A stretch of DNA of 64,000 bases, taken from contig JABAKD010000013.1 in the NCBI GenBank assembly GCA_012845835.1, positions 14,469,665 to 14,533,664 of the forward strand. The letters are read 5' to 3'. This document shows, in pieces, positions 21,600 to 33,784 of this stretch; positions within the stretch are counted from its first letter, which is position 1; each line of letters begins with the position of its first letter. The position numbers and the translations under genes are program-made. The notes under the pieces were generated by a model, which made no database searches, had not been told where the DNA came from, and saw only the letters and a list, made by a program, of their open reading frames with translations. The DNA comes from Undaria pinnatifida. Taxonomy: Eukaryota > Sar > Phaeophyceae > Laminariales > Alariaceae.

Positions 21600-21745
21600 G
21601 CCTCCGGCGGGGCGCTTCCAGCGGGGCCCTCCGGGGGCGCCTCCGGCGCCCCCCCCTCACCAGCTGGGGGGTTATCCTGATCGGATCCAGTATACTGGCT
21701 GCTGTCGCAGCCAGTATACTTTGTACTGGCGCTGCGCGCCAGTAC
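21600..21745 (+). repeat. Cluster of long hairpins
   Basis: Contains AGTATACTGGCTGC, loop TGTC, then the perfect complement (14-bp stem, about 21690-21720). GTACTGGCGC, a short loop and its complement follow (10-bp stem, about 21723-21745). GC-rich CTCCGG inverted words lie just upstream. The end CAGTACCCAACCCTAG is shared with about 22735-22757 (CAGTCCCCAACCCTAG), which marks a second, diverged copy at about 22650-22757. Confidence 0.6.
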
Positions 21746-23294
21746 CCAACCCTAGAAATCACACGTGTATACAGCCGTTCGAGAAGGCGGTTGCGCTCTG
21801 CACTTCAGAAAAGGAGGAGCTGGAGAGCCGCTAAAAATGGGTGGCTGAGAACTCAAATGCTTCCAGGCGCTGAGCTTGGCTCTTGTGTTGCGAAGGGTAT
21901 GTGCTGGCTTGGCTTCCACCATGGAACCCGCGCACGTCTTGCTTTCAAGGTGTGAGTTTGATTTTGTTCTAGGAAGATACTGTTGCTTTTGGCTCATCTG
22001 ACAGAGGCGGCAATATAGCGGGGAAAACTAACTTTTTTTGTTTTTGTGTTTTTGACATGGTAGAAAGGATCAATTAATTGTCGACCATTTTTTTTTCAAC
22101 TTTGCAACGCCGACAAACTCCATGATCGTGGGAGATACAGTCTATCCGTTCACATGAGTTGAAATGAATAGCAGAATCATCTAAGAATCATGAGATCATT
22201 CCATAGCGTATTGTACTCCGTAGAAACTAGTAGAAACCGGTGGAATATCTTCCACCAAACTCCAACCCCCCGCCACAAGTCAATATTGCCAATTGAGAAA
22301 AAAAAATGAAGACGAATGCAATCAGTTGGTGTACCGAGGAGAACAGTAGCTAGAAAAAAAGCAACGGTAGCGACAGATTACAAGGAGACGACAACGGTGC
22401 CAAAGCTACCCAACCGATAACTACACCGCGCACAAATCACAGCTGCTTGTACCAGCACAACAAGAATCTTCATTTGGATGGCGATTCTTTTCGCCAAAAC
22501 CTTTTCCGGAGAGAACAAAACTGAAACCCTCCCCAGCAACCGCTGTGTGGTTGTGTGGGGTGTGCTGTGAGGCTGTGTGTCTCTCTGCCGCAGTGCGGCA
22601 GCCTGAATACATGGGTTTCCGCTGGTTTTCGAGGCGTATGTTGGGATCTTCGTAGATACTGATGTACTGGCGTACTGGCAAGTCCGTTTACCAGTTTCAG
22701 GATACTGCCGGTACTAGTACTACTGACAGTATGTACTGGCTCAGTCCCCAACCCTAGTGATTTCCTCACTCCTTGCTCCGCCTCGCGAAGTGGATATCCT
22801 CGCGACGATCTAGAAGCCCAGCAGGGGAGATTGAAGCATCTCGCCGCGCTGATCACAATCACACGCTTCGCACTTGATGCTGCGCCTTCCCCCTTGGGAC
22901 GCGCGACGCGACAGCTCTGAGTCGGCGCCGCTGAACCACAGAATTTCTGTGTGTTCATCTCGCCAGCATGCCCCTCGAAAGCCTTGAGCCCTTGTGATTG
23001 GCGGGTGTGCCTTCGCTGCCCGAGTGAACCTTCAGCAGATCAAATAAATCGTGCCTATATAGCGAGATTTCACAGAACCAAGTCAAATACCCCGATTCGA
23101 ACCGCACCATCATCATTAGATTCGGAGCCTGCTGCTGCAGCCCCTCCACGCTGGGTGCGATGCTGGAACATCGCCTCTAGCGGCCGCTCCTACGACCACA
23201 GCAGACCCCGTTCGGAGTCCCCAGGCAACGTGTGGACACCGCCCTCATCGGTTCAGTGCCGAAACGCGCCCAATCCACGTTCTTGCTGCTGCTG
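21746..23294. other. No supported gene
   Basis: Holds the diverged hairpin copy at about 22650-22757. Frames of 114-162 codons at 22470-23295 lack motifs and conflict with each other on opposite strands. Confidence 0.35.
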
Positions 23295-23376
23295 AATCGT
23301 ACCGGGAAAAAACTCCGACGAACGTCGGTGTGTTGCAATCGTACCGGGAAAAAACTCCGACGAACGTCGGTGTGTT
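23295..23376 (+). repeat. Perfect tandem duplication of about 41 bp
   Basis: Two nearly identical copies (AATCGTACCGGGAAAAAACT... ending CGGTGTGTT), each with the small inverted repeat CCGAC-GAAC-GTCGG. Confidence 0.8.
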
Positions 23377-23397
23377 CAATCTGAGCTATCGATAACT

Positions 23398-23590
23398 GTA
23401 GACACGCCTAAGCTAGGCAAGGTCTACCAACCACAAATTATTCCCCCTTGGTCTGAGGGGGTCTGGTCAGCACCATTCAGGTACTAGAGAAAGAGAGATA
23501 TAGACCTAAGTTGTTATATTGTATTAGCTCCAAAACACGAAAAGACAAGCACAAGCGATCCTGAACCCGGATCCCTAGTCTACATAGTCT
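23398..23590 (+). repeat. Left half of the repeat disrupted by the MULE
   Basis: Homologous to the first half of 14146-14452. The match is cut at the MULE target site and resumes at 35387 beyond the transposon. Confidence 0.75.
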
Positions 23591-23600
23591 ATAGTATGTA
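23591..23600. other. Left target-site duplication of the MULE (ATAGTATGTA)
   Basis: Perfect 10-bp match to 35377-35386. Mutator-family transposons make 8-11 bp duplications on insertion. Confidence 0.9.
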
Positions 23601-23896
23601 GGGGAGTGATAATGACACACATGTGGGTGTCATTTTTTTGACACACAGGGGACAAAAGAGCTCCATCCCCGGGTTTCCACCCTCTGGTTTATGCTTATCG
23701 GACACAGCATGCACCTCTCTTTGAGGTCGCAAAGAAGGCTGGATGTCGCGCCCTGTAGGCACGCCGACACCACCGCAGACAGCAGCACGTAGTCTGCACA
23801 TCACTGACCCTTCCATATCCAAGTCGTGAAGCCGGAGATGGAAAAATCGTCCAGAACGAGCTCCCTTCGTGGTGCCGTCACCACAGCAGCAGCAGC
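23601..23896 (+). repeat. Left terminal inverted repeat of the MULE (296 bp)
   Basis: Reverse complement of 35081-35376 with one difference (GAAGCC against GGAGCC). Homology to the right end continues in scattered form to about 23955 when compared with the first right-hand subterminal unit, so the ancestral repeat was longer. Confidence 0.92.
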
Positions 23897-24078
23897 CCCA
23901 GCACAGGCAGCACAGGCACCCGCGCCAGCCGCCAAAGATCTCCGCGGCGCATTGCTTTCCCGTCCGCAAAGGAGGTGTGTCTCATGTGTGCAGCGGCCCA
24001 TGTCAAATCTGTTCTAGCGTGGCGTTGCGAAGATTGCCGTCACTGCCGGTCAAGTTAGGCTCTCTGCGTGTTTCGCGT

Positions 24079-24290
24079 ACCCGCGCGAACTTTTTGCCTT
24101 GTGTTTGAATTTGAAAGTTGCGCCATGTCCTCGCAGTATGTATACCCCAGGACATCATCCGGTATGCACACATGCAGTTGCTACCCGCGCGAACTTTTTG
24201 CCTTGAGTTTGAATTTGGAGTTTGCGCCATGTACTCGCAGTATGCATACCCCAGGGCATACTCCGGTATGCACACATGCAGTTGCTCCGC
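24079..24290 (+). repeat. Two tandem 104-bp units inside the MULE 5' region
   Basis: Units start at 24079 and 24183 with ACCCGCGCGAACTTTTTGCC. Each ends with a GGTATGCACACATGCAGTTGC block, and the second has a palindromic GCATAC...GTATGC. The position between TIR and gene suits a promoter or transposase-binding array, which is inference only. Confidence 0.75.
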
Positions 24291-24496
24291 AGGTGCGCTC
24301 ATGTCTACAGATCGGTCCAAGTAGAACATATTCTTGGGATGGGTTTGTTTCGCAGGTGCACTGATGTCTTCAGATACAAAACGTCAAGGGAGATAGCAGA
24401 CAACTGCTGTAATCGTGTCGTCGTGTGTATGACGCCTCTACTCTTGGGGGGCCACCCCCACCTGGCCCCAATTGCGGCCCTGGTAAGTGCACGTTG

Positions 24497-24497
<1 letters not shown>

Positions 24498-24550
<53 letters not shown>
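24498..24550 (+). repeat. (CTG)n microsatellite
   Basis: About 17 uninterrupted GCT/CTG units in the MULE 5' region. Confidence 0.9.
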
Positions 24551-24692
24551 AAACGGCGTGTATCCTTCTACGACGGAACTACTCTAAATTCTTGTAGACG
24601 GTAGTGCCTACAGCAGTACAGCAGTACGGGCAGGGTGTAGAATGCACATAGGCAGGTGATGCTGAGACCATCCTGTAGGCGGGTGATGCTGA

Positions 24693-25043
24693 GACCATCC
24701 TGTCCTTTGTTGCTGCGCTGTTTCGGTCAGTGTTATCTCGGAGGCGAAGGCCTTAGAACTACTGCGGCAGCTCGTAGGTTTCTGCAATGGGGTGGTGGCA
24801 CCGAGACCTGCACGGGACACGGCGTCGGTGGTTGACGGAAATGGGGTACAGGGGAAACCGAAAACACCATTCGAGCGTGTGAAGGACTTTTCGAACACAT
24901 GCGCTGTGGAGAAAATTTTCGGAACGACATGCGGAGAGCTGCCAGCAGTGCCAAAGTCTCTTGTGGGCGAGAACAAAGACGACACGAAGCACGAGGTGCG
25001 GAGGGTTCACACTCCAATGCAGAATCTTTTCTTAGAGCTCACA
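24693..25043 (+). CDS. Possible 5' exon of the MULE gene
   Basis: One frame is open here with coding-like composition, and a GTGAGA donor follows at 25044 in phase 0. A good acceptor context (pyrimidine-rich tract, then CAG near 24730) precedes it. No in-frame ATG is obvious, so either an earlier exon supplies the start or this is untranslated. I could not find a phase-matched acceptor joining it to the OTU exon with confidence; the ATG at 25374 is the safer start. Confidence 0.35.
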
Positions 25044-25373
25044 GTGAGAATGTGGATATATTGCTTTTTGTGGAAACAGTAACCGGTAGCCGCGAGGGGG
25101 TGGGCGTGTATGATACGCTTTTGTCCGCGAAGAACTTTAGGCCTCCGGTTGGAATACCGGGTCCCGGCAAAGTAGCGCGATCTCCAACACGTCTGTTTGC
25201 AGTGACCGTGAACGCGTTTTCTGCAAGGCGATATGCCATAGAAATCAACCCCTTCCAGCCTGGGCACGGCACTTCGAAGCCTGCGTTGTTTGCCCGTACG
25301 TTATAATCCCCATCCACCCTCCCCTGCTTCCAACGTGTGCGACGAGAAGATTGCCCACGACTACTTTGGCACC

Positions 25374-28300
25374 ATGGTTCTCCCGAAGGAGGTGCGCGAC
25401 GAGGGGTGGATAGCGAAGTTTGTCGCCGGCGACGGAAACTGTGCCTGGCGGGCCTTGGCGATGGGAATTTGGGGCTCTGATGTGTACTGGGCTCCACTAA
25501 AGCTTGCGGTCCTCGCATGGACCGCGGCAAACGCGGAGGAGCTTGTATCGGAGGGTGGCATCCTGTGGAATTGCACGCGTTACTACCCCCAAGCGGTCAT
25601 GAAGTACGCCAGATTTTCTAGCGAGGGAGACGTTCTGTCGACTCGCCAAGGCAACATCAAGATGGTTATTGCTTCCGTTGCTCTTTTCGGAGAACCCAAG
25701 CGCTGGGGGGGTGATTTGACTATGCTGATGGCCTCACAGGCGCTCCGACTACGAGTGAAGATGCTCGTCCCCATAGATAGGAAGAGCAGGAAGCAGTATG
25801 ATGCGCAGGGGGCAGCGCCTTTTCACGGGACGGGTAGGAAGGGCACGAATACGGTCGACGACTACCGCCATTCCCGAGACTTTCTGCCGGACGAAGCCCA
25901 GCTTGTGTACCGCGTAGCTGGAGCAGACGGCGGCGAGCGCCTTATCGAGGAGGTTGCCGTGGTGCTAACGCACGGCTGCCAGATAGCCCGTCAAAAGGAC
26001 TTGTCCGACATCCCCGAAGTTGGAAAGGATACAACGTTAGAAGCAGGGTGCCACTTCGGAACTTTTGCGAAGAGGGACGGCACGTTTCCCCCTTTTCCTG
26101 TGGTCGCGGTGTCACCCCCTCTGTTCCAGGTTCAAGTGAGTTACAGTTACAGTACCGTAGTATGTTTTTCGTCGTTTCTTTGCCGGCGAACACCACCTGG
26201 GTCGCAGGGTTGATGCGGGAACCGGACAGTAAAATGAGGGAGAACGGGTACAACGGACAATCCCATATCTATTTTGGTCGCTGAGCATTCATTAACGTTT
26301 CGCTCCCTCTAGGACGAGAAGTTCCAGGAAGCGTTCGATGACGAAGTCGCTGCCTACAACGCGAGGCGAGAGGCTACATTTGGCTCGACGACGGCAGAGA
26401 AAGTGCAATCCGCGGCGGAGAAGGCTGCGGACATGAGGCGACAGGCGAGGCTGGACTTAGTCGCAGAGAACTTGCGGCTGAAGCAGAACGAGTTGGCGGA
26501 TGCAAGGGTTAGGGAGGTAGAGAAACAGCGCGAAGAGAAGAAAGAGGAAGAGGAGAGGGAGAGGGAGCGTGAGAGGCAGGAGGGGGAGAGGAAAGGTGCT
26601 GAGGCAAAAGACGGAGATGGTGGGTTGGATGGTGCGGGCGGAGAAAATGTAGGTGGCGACGGGAAGGAAGCGGCGGCCGAAGGAACAGAAGAAGAGGGGA
26701 CTGGGTTGGGGACGGGAAGCACTGAGGGTGATGGGATGAAAGGTGAGATGGAGGACAAAAGTGGGGTGGAGGGTGGGGCGGAGACAGCAGCAGCACATGG
26801 CGAAGGGACGGCGGCTGGAGCGGGGGAGGATCCCGGGGGACAACCTGAGTGGTTCGGGGGGTCGGCGTGGGTTGGGGGGTCGGATTCCGACTCGTGCCGT
26901 GGTGAAGCACAAGCAGCCGAGTTTGATGCGATTCAGAAGAGGAAGGCCGAGGCCAGGGCCGCCGCAAAAAAGCACAAGACCAGATACCACAGGCTCAAGA
27001 AGGTGAGATGGAGTGCAAGGTCGCAGTCATCAGAGTCAAAGGGGGTTGTAACACATCCGCTTTATTGTCGCGAATACGACAGAGTGGTTTCCACGCGGTC
27101 AACTTTTGTGATTGACGTGGTCGCCATTACCATGTCATTTTGTTCGTTCGGTGTGCCGTCTGTTGTCCCAACCGAACAGGAAATCCACTTTGCCCAAACC
27201 CAGCAGAAGAAGCGTGGGCAAGACGCCATGTACAACTACGTCCCAGTAGTCTCAAACCTACGGCTGGAGCTTGCGAAGGGGAGAGTCGCAGCAGCTCAGG
27301 CCCGACGTAAATATGACCGTGCTGAGTCTGCGATACGCCGATTCATGCGTCAAGAAAGGAAGGTGTGTCCCAGGTAGTTTCCGTTTGGGGGCCCATGGTG
27401 CCTTGGCGTCAGCTGTCGAGCCACTTACAACGCACCGTCGCCAACAAGTCGGTTGTACGGACGCCCGGGCCTCGAATGCACAGGTAGTTGATCGAAGTCA
27501 AGCACAAGGTATTCAAGACCACGATGGTTAGCATGCTGTTGTATCGGAAATTTGCCGCGTCATACTGCGCCATGCCGGGTCATGAGACGTTGCGCTGTTC
27601 GTTGATGGCATCGTGTATTCTAGCATGTTTAGTCGACCGATGAAAATGGAAATTGTTCCATGCACACACCCCATCAACTGCGATACAATTTTTGACCCTT
27701 ACGTGGCCGAATTGTTGCAGTTGTGTGTCAGCGAGGGTGTATGGCACGAGGACGGTCGCAATAACAGCGGCGCCGAGAACCTCAGTAACAGTGACGACGA
27801 CAGCGACACTCAACACGACTGGTTCAGCGACGACGATCTGTCCTCGTGCGAAGGTGAGAGCAGTTTATACGTTATCAACGTCGGAACACGCGGGTCTGTA
27901 TCCATTCCTCTGTGTCAAACAGAGTCGTTATCAGGCGCCTTGGTGGCTTGTGCCGTGCGTCTTTGCGAACGTCCTGGCGATGCAGGCGATTTGGACGGGT
28001 TGGAGGACTCGGTACGCATGGCGGCGAGCGCAGCAGCGGCGGCGCGAAAGGAGGAGGCGGACCACGTCGAGATTCTTCGTGTTGCCGCAAAAGACGCGAA
28101 GAAAAAGTACAAGAGACTGTTGCGGGTAAGGGTTGATGGGAAAGTGGTGTGAGGTAGGACGGTGCCTTCCGCCAGCATTCGCGAAGTTTCGGCGCACTTC
28201 CCCGCTCGGGGCATTTTGTTTGCTGATCGAAACGAGTGTGTCTGTCGCCTGACGCAGGAGTCCGGTATTGCAAATGGGCACGAGGAGAGCGAGGAGGAGG

Positions 28301-31300
28301 ACGACGGGGGGGAGGGGGTGGACAGAGCTAATCGGGAGAACTCCATCGACCTGGCCCGAGCTGCGAAAACTGCGGCGATCAAAGCCTGGAAGACGTACAA
28401 GAAGGCGCAGGTAGCCTCACGGAAGGTGGGGGCCGCGGATCCACGCGTGGGTTCAGAAACCTAACCATCTGGGACACATTCGCCGTGTTTGTGGACTATT
28501 CGAGCATGTCCTCTGCAGCATGTGGACGAGACGTCTGTCATACGTACCTGCATGCGGTTTCGCGCCCAAGGAACGTTGTTCTGTGTCTTATGGTCACAGT
28601 GTTTAGGGTTGAACAGGACAGCTTCTCCCCTGTTTCGTCGTTTGTCCGCACGTGTTGCAGATTTATCAGGCCTCCAACCCCACGGACATTGAAATTAATG
28701 ACGGTGGCAACGACTCGAGGTGGAAGGACGCCAGCGACGACGACGTCGAATATGGGTCCGATAGTTGGAGTGGGTGGGAGAGTGAAGACGATGAAGAGGG
28801 TGAGTAGAGGGTACAATGGCCGTACATCATCACACGATAGCCGCTGTTTCCCCGTTCGTCGGTCTCATGCGGTCTCATGCGGCTACCGAGGGTGGGATGT
28901 CGAAGACCACGCGAGCGATTGCGCATGAGCACCGCGCCCAGGACGTGCTTTAGGTTGGGCGAAACCGGTGAAGGAAAATATGTCGAAGGGTGTGCGGTTG
29001 CCGACCTCAGTCAGTGTTACCCCCGGATTGATGGTTTCGTTTCGATCACTTGGAAACAATCAACTAAACAGCCATTCAACGGATATTACGAGGGTAGAGC
29101 AATGGCATGCTTATATCTTGCTCGCTCTTTGACGCAGATGAAAACGAGGAGACCCCTACGGAAGAGCCGTTAAAGATCGAGTCTGGGTACGCGTTCTCCG
29201 TTCTTGACGATGCCGAATCTACCTGGGAAATTATGATCCGCAGGATCAAGGCGGAGCTTCGACGCCAGGGTTTCACCGGAAATAAGTCCACAATCAAAGG
29301 AGACCCGGTGCGTAAAAAGAACGACAACAAATCGCGTGTTTGCCCACCCTTGTGCCAGTAGCATCCCTCTCGAATCCGGATCTCGTCAGAGTAGACAACG
29401 GCATTCTCACACCAGCACGTACCACCCTAAACAGATCGCAGGGAAAGGTAGCCGACCGAGCCGGATTACGTTGAGGTGCGCCGCTTATGGGAGGGCGAGA
29501 ACCTCGAAGTTGCCGGCGCCAAGGAGAACATCATGGTCGGCGAAGGCAAGTATTTCTCGATGTAACCGAGATGCCATGTCATCCGGAATGTTCCGTCCAA
29601 GCTTGGAGCGTGTTTTTATTCGCGATTGTCACTCGTGCCCTCTGACCGGCCTTCTGTTGTGCCTGTCTCTTGACCGCGATTGTTCCGCCGTGCAGTGCGA
29701 GTGTGACTTTCGCGTGGCTGTCGCCTGGAACACCAAAGACCCACCGACAATCACGAAGGTAAATACGACCCGACCGTGAATTGGTCTGTGTAGACGAAGA
29801 TGTGGCGAGGAAGAGATTGGCACCTCGAAGTATATGGAGCTGTACACAGAATAGTGTGGGACGATGTCCGCCCTCACTTGTGCCCTCCCGTCCATTGTTT
29901 TCTTCAGGTCCATCTTGAGCACGCTGCCGCCTGTGATATGGATTCTCGCGCGTCCCAACTCGAGCAAGAGAACTTGGTCCCTGTGGATGAGATTGAAAAG
30001 CGTTGCATGGGTCAAATCCGCAAGATGACGTTGGGGGGGGTGAGACCACACCTCATCTACCGCTGCGTTGCGGAGGAAATGAAGCCGTACAAGCTCGGCC
30101 CGCAGGGTGCACGAAAGGTGTGAACACGGTGAACCGGTCATTACGGTACCTCTGAAAGTTACGGTTTATTTTTGGTTGCCTGTGTCGGCGTCGGTCCCCT
30201 CGTTCCGATTCAAAATGTCACTACTGGCGTAGAGACATACCACAACACCCTTCGTACTTTGCTGAAGGGCGAGCGGTGAATCGAACCCCCGCCTCCTCAG
30301 CATCTTGTCTACCTTCGCCTCGGTTAGATAGTATCCTCAACGGGTGTTTCATATGACTTCCGTCTATGCTTTTGCGCGTAGGTTGATGTCACGAAATCGG
30401 TTGTGTGATTGCAACAACTACACAGTAGCGTCCTCCTCGCCTTTGTCCTCCTGTGTCCCACGCAGGTGCGCAATTTGTCGGCGAAGGTGCTACGTGGGCG
30501 CTGGGCATCGGGCGAAGACGCTCTCAACCTTGTGGCGGAGCTGGAAAGAGGACCGCAGACCGTGAAGTGGGATGTTGATGCCGACCAGGTGCTACGGTCC
30601 ATCATGTGGGCTTCACCCGAACAAGTTATGCTGGCAAGAACCTATGGCGGTGTTGTTATCCAGGACAATACGTGTCTCACCAACAGGTGAGGAGGGTGTG
30701 GAAGTCTTCAATTGCCTCCTACCCTCCCATTGATGTGACGACGTTGTTCGTACGTGTGAGGGCTTCGTCCAGTAGTAAAAGATGCCTTTCCTCCGGATCG
30801 GCAATCATTGCCGTGCAAACGATGACGACCCACCCACGTACACTGCATTTTCGACAGGTACGACTTCAAGCTGTGTTTGTATGTGGGCGTCGACTCTGAG
30901 AATAAGACCATCGTTTTCGCCCAGGGTTTTCTCGGCAACGAACAAAGCGAAACATTCGACTTCGCAAACCAGTTCTTCCTGGAGATTTGCGGGGGCCACC
31001 CGAAGGTGAGCTTGTCTTCACGTTTTTTTTGTATGATGAATGAATGGATCGCGGAGCCTACTGAGTAGTTCGGGTTTGCTTCGGTGTCAACGGTGTTGCT
31101 CAATCGCCGTCATCACGTATATTATGTTCACAGCGCCAACCTCCCACGGCCGTCCTTAGGTAATCATCACAGATGCCGACGGAGCAATGACGAGTTCGAT
31201 CTCGACGCTTCTTCCTCACACGAAGCACTTGTACTGCTCCTGGCACATCTGTAAGAACATCAAGAAGCATTGTATGGGGGCCTTGCAAAAAGCAGGATGC

Positions 31301-33430
31301 ACGGAATTGCTCCGGCGGTTCACGGCGGCTTCCTATGCGACATCGACTGAGGTGGGAAGATCGCAGTACCAATGGAACAGGGTTTTACTTGGGTTCTTTT
31401 TTTTTGCGCGCCTGCCTTGAATGAAATGGAGACTCATGTTGTTGTGAAAGCAGTTTGTCGCGTCTGTTCTCCAGGAGCTTACTGCATGTTTTTCTTTTTT
31501 TCCCGTCTCCAGGCCTTTGATCGCGTGTGGGAGGGCGTGAAGCAGCTCGTGAAGGGCACAGCGTGTGAAAAATACGTCAACGAGCACCTACACAGGTGAG
31601 GGCGCTTCTGCACGCCTTTTTGTCTTCGGTTTTAATTTGCGTAGGCGACCCTTTGGACAACCTAGTGTATATGTGGCCGCTTGTCGTAACACTTGGTCGC
31701 CGCGAAGAACTCTTCCTCTTTCCAACGAAGCCTTTGACATACCGTCCCTGGCGCCTTCTCGCCTCGCACGTGCCGTTCGCAGCATACGCACGTATTGGGC
31801 GCGCTGTTTTTTCCCGACAACCATGACCTTGGGTATGACAGCCACTCAGCGCGTTGAGGGTATTTTCAGCGCGATAAAGAACGGCCGGAACCTGAAGAGA
31901 AACTCGACGTTTCGTCAAGTGAGGCAGAGAGTCGAACAAGTCGCGGAAGACCTCGCCCTGGCATCCCGAATGTAAGTGACACAACGTCCCCACCGGGTTT
32001 TCGCTCCATTGCTCGTTTGGTGTGGTACTGCGCACGGCGTGTCGGTAGTTTCATATCAACCCCGGGCAGGAACGATGCTCTGAAGTCTTCGTTTTTGGCG
32101 CCCTTTTTGGGCACATTTTGTTCGTCTGCATTGTACACGTACGGCCGTTGCGAATAATGCTGACAGGCACCTTTCGACAACGTCCGTACTGCAGGCAAAG
32201 CACCAAACGCGCTTCTTTGGGGAAAGCTCACGTCGAAAACGACATCAAGAGATCGCTTGAACCAGTCCTAACAGCGTACGAGAAAGTTGGAGCCAGTAAG
32301 TACGCAGCGGAGGTAAGCTCTATTCTTGTGTGTTGCCGCGGCCGTGTCACTTTGACGAGCATTTGCTGCGGTTGGCACACGCTTTTGTGACGCGAATGTC
32401 AGACGCTGTCCGATGCTCCCCTGGCGCGACCGGTTGACCGGTTGTGTCCTTGCGCTCACCCCCGCATCCTTTTCGGACTTGCTCCTATTTATCTCGACAG
32501 GAAGTACTGGCCGAAATGTTAGCAAGCTCGGCGTACGAAACAAGCGTTTTGGTGGAGGGGCGTGGATCGATGCAGTTACTACAAAATCTGGCGGCGCGCT
32601 CCGCGGACGACGTCAGCGGATCATCTGACGACGATATGTGCATCGACGTTGAAGGGGACGACGTGTGTTGCCAGGTTCCTGAAGAGGTATTCCAGGAAAG
32701 GGGGGAACCTGATATCACTATGTTTGGCACCACATCCTTGGTTTCTTTTTATCGTCTTGTTGCGGGAGTGGAAGTTGATTCCATAGTGAAAGTTTTGTAC
32801 AAACACAAAGCTGACCGAAAAGTAGGACACCTCGTTGTCATAGGCCCTGGTGGCTTTCAACTGTGCACGTGCTTGCAGATACTGAGGCGAGGGCTGCAAT
32901 GCAGGCACGTTCTCGCCGCGCTTGTCACGCACCTAAAACGTGGCAAAGAGTTCAAAGGAGAATCCATACACCCACGGTGGCGTTCCTCTTCAGAGCATTG
33001 GAGCCTGGATAAAGCGGGCTTGGGGAAGTTTGACGAGGATGGGGGTGGGTCTTACAATGGCGGGTTCACTGGTGACTGGGACGGGCCTGCTGATTTCGGA
33101 GACGCCAGCACTGAAGAAGCGGCACCCGACCGTATGCTGTCTGTCATCAGAGGTAGGACGTTCGCGAATATCATGGAGCTTTGCACAAGGGCCGCTCGCA
33201 AGTACACCGACAACATGACGAAGGACACTGGACCTGGCGAGATGGGGATGTTCAGCGAACTGGGCCGCGCCGTTGATGCATGGGCCCGGCGAGGCGAGAG
33301 TAACGTTTCAGAGACTTGGAGCGGAATACGAGACCCTCCGCTCCAGTTGACAAGAAATAGGAAGCAGACTCGGACGAAGGATTGCACGGAGAGTGGCAGG
33401 GGGAGCGCGAAAAGGGTAAAGAAGGAATAG
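25374..33430 (+). CDS. OTU-MULE transposase: OTU protease, coiled coil, zinc finger, DDE core, SWIM finger (about 18 exons)
   Basis: Start chosen at ACCATGG (25374), an ideal eukaryotic context; about 1,550 codons. OTU-like domain: DGNC at residues 20-23, candidate His at 200. Acidic coiled-coil region about 26313-27362. C/C/H zinc-finger-like segment about 29690-29960. Transposase: Asp 30664-30666, Asp 31172-31174, Glu 31856-31858, within FAR1/MULE-like blocks (VVIQDNTCLTNRY, VIITDADGAM, MTLGMTATQRVEG). SWIM CxCx9CxH at 32864-32908. Basic C-terminus KRVKKE. Exons: 25374-26135, 26313-27002, 27180-27362, 27721-27853, 27986-28125, 28258-28410, 28661-28799, 29138-29307, 29452-29545?, 29691?-29759, 29908-30117, 30466-30686, 30858-31005, 31160-31351, 31513-31595, 31783-31971, 32195-32312, 32501-33430. 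Phases agree at all placed junctions except 29545/29691, and the 27362/27721 intron is less certain. The DDE core should cut the TIRs; the OTU part may remove ubiquitin from host factors (inference). Confidence 0.88.
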
Positions 33431-33784
33431 GAACTTCCAGCTGTTTGCTGTTTTGAACCGCGCTTGGTGTTTGCCTTGCTCGTGTCCATGGGCCGCGAGG
33501 ATTGGGGAGAGAGCCTGCCTGGGTGGAAAACATGTCTATGTGCTGGTTCATTGGTGGTTTTATGCTGCTGTTGTCACCGGTTTTGTTTGTGTGGTATTTG
33601 AAGACGGTCTGACGTTGGATGGCGTATACTGTTCCCTCCGGGAGGGCGCAGCCCATGCATACAGCACCTTCGCCTACCAGAACAATCAGGGTGAGATTCT
33701 AGTGGAGGACGAACCTGTCGACGGGTATTTCAAACGATGGGGTGTAGTGCATCAGACTCTGACGATTTCCCTGTCTCGATTTCC

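Noticed and set aside
26457-26990. Antisense frames of 150-177 codons opposite the second MULE exon
   Set aside because: Shadow of the acidic coiled-coil exon; Pro/Ser/Leu-rich complement with no motif.
30270-30340. tRNA-like segment (GGGGTTCGATTCACC on minus strand) inside a MULE intron
   Set aside because: No acceptor stem, a mispaired T stem and no A box at the right spacing.
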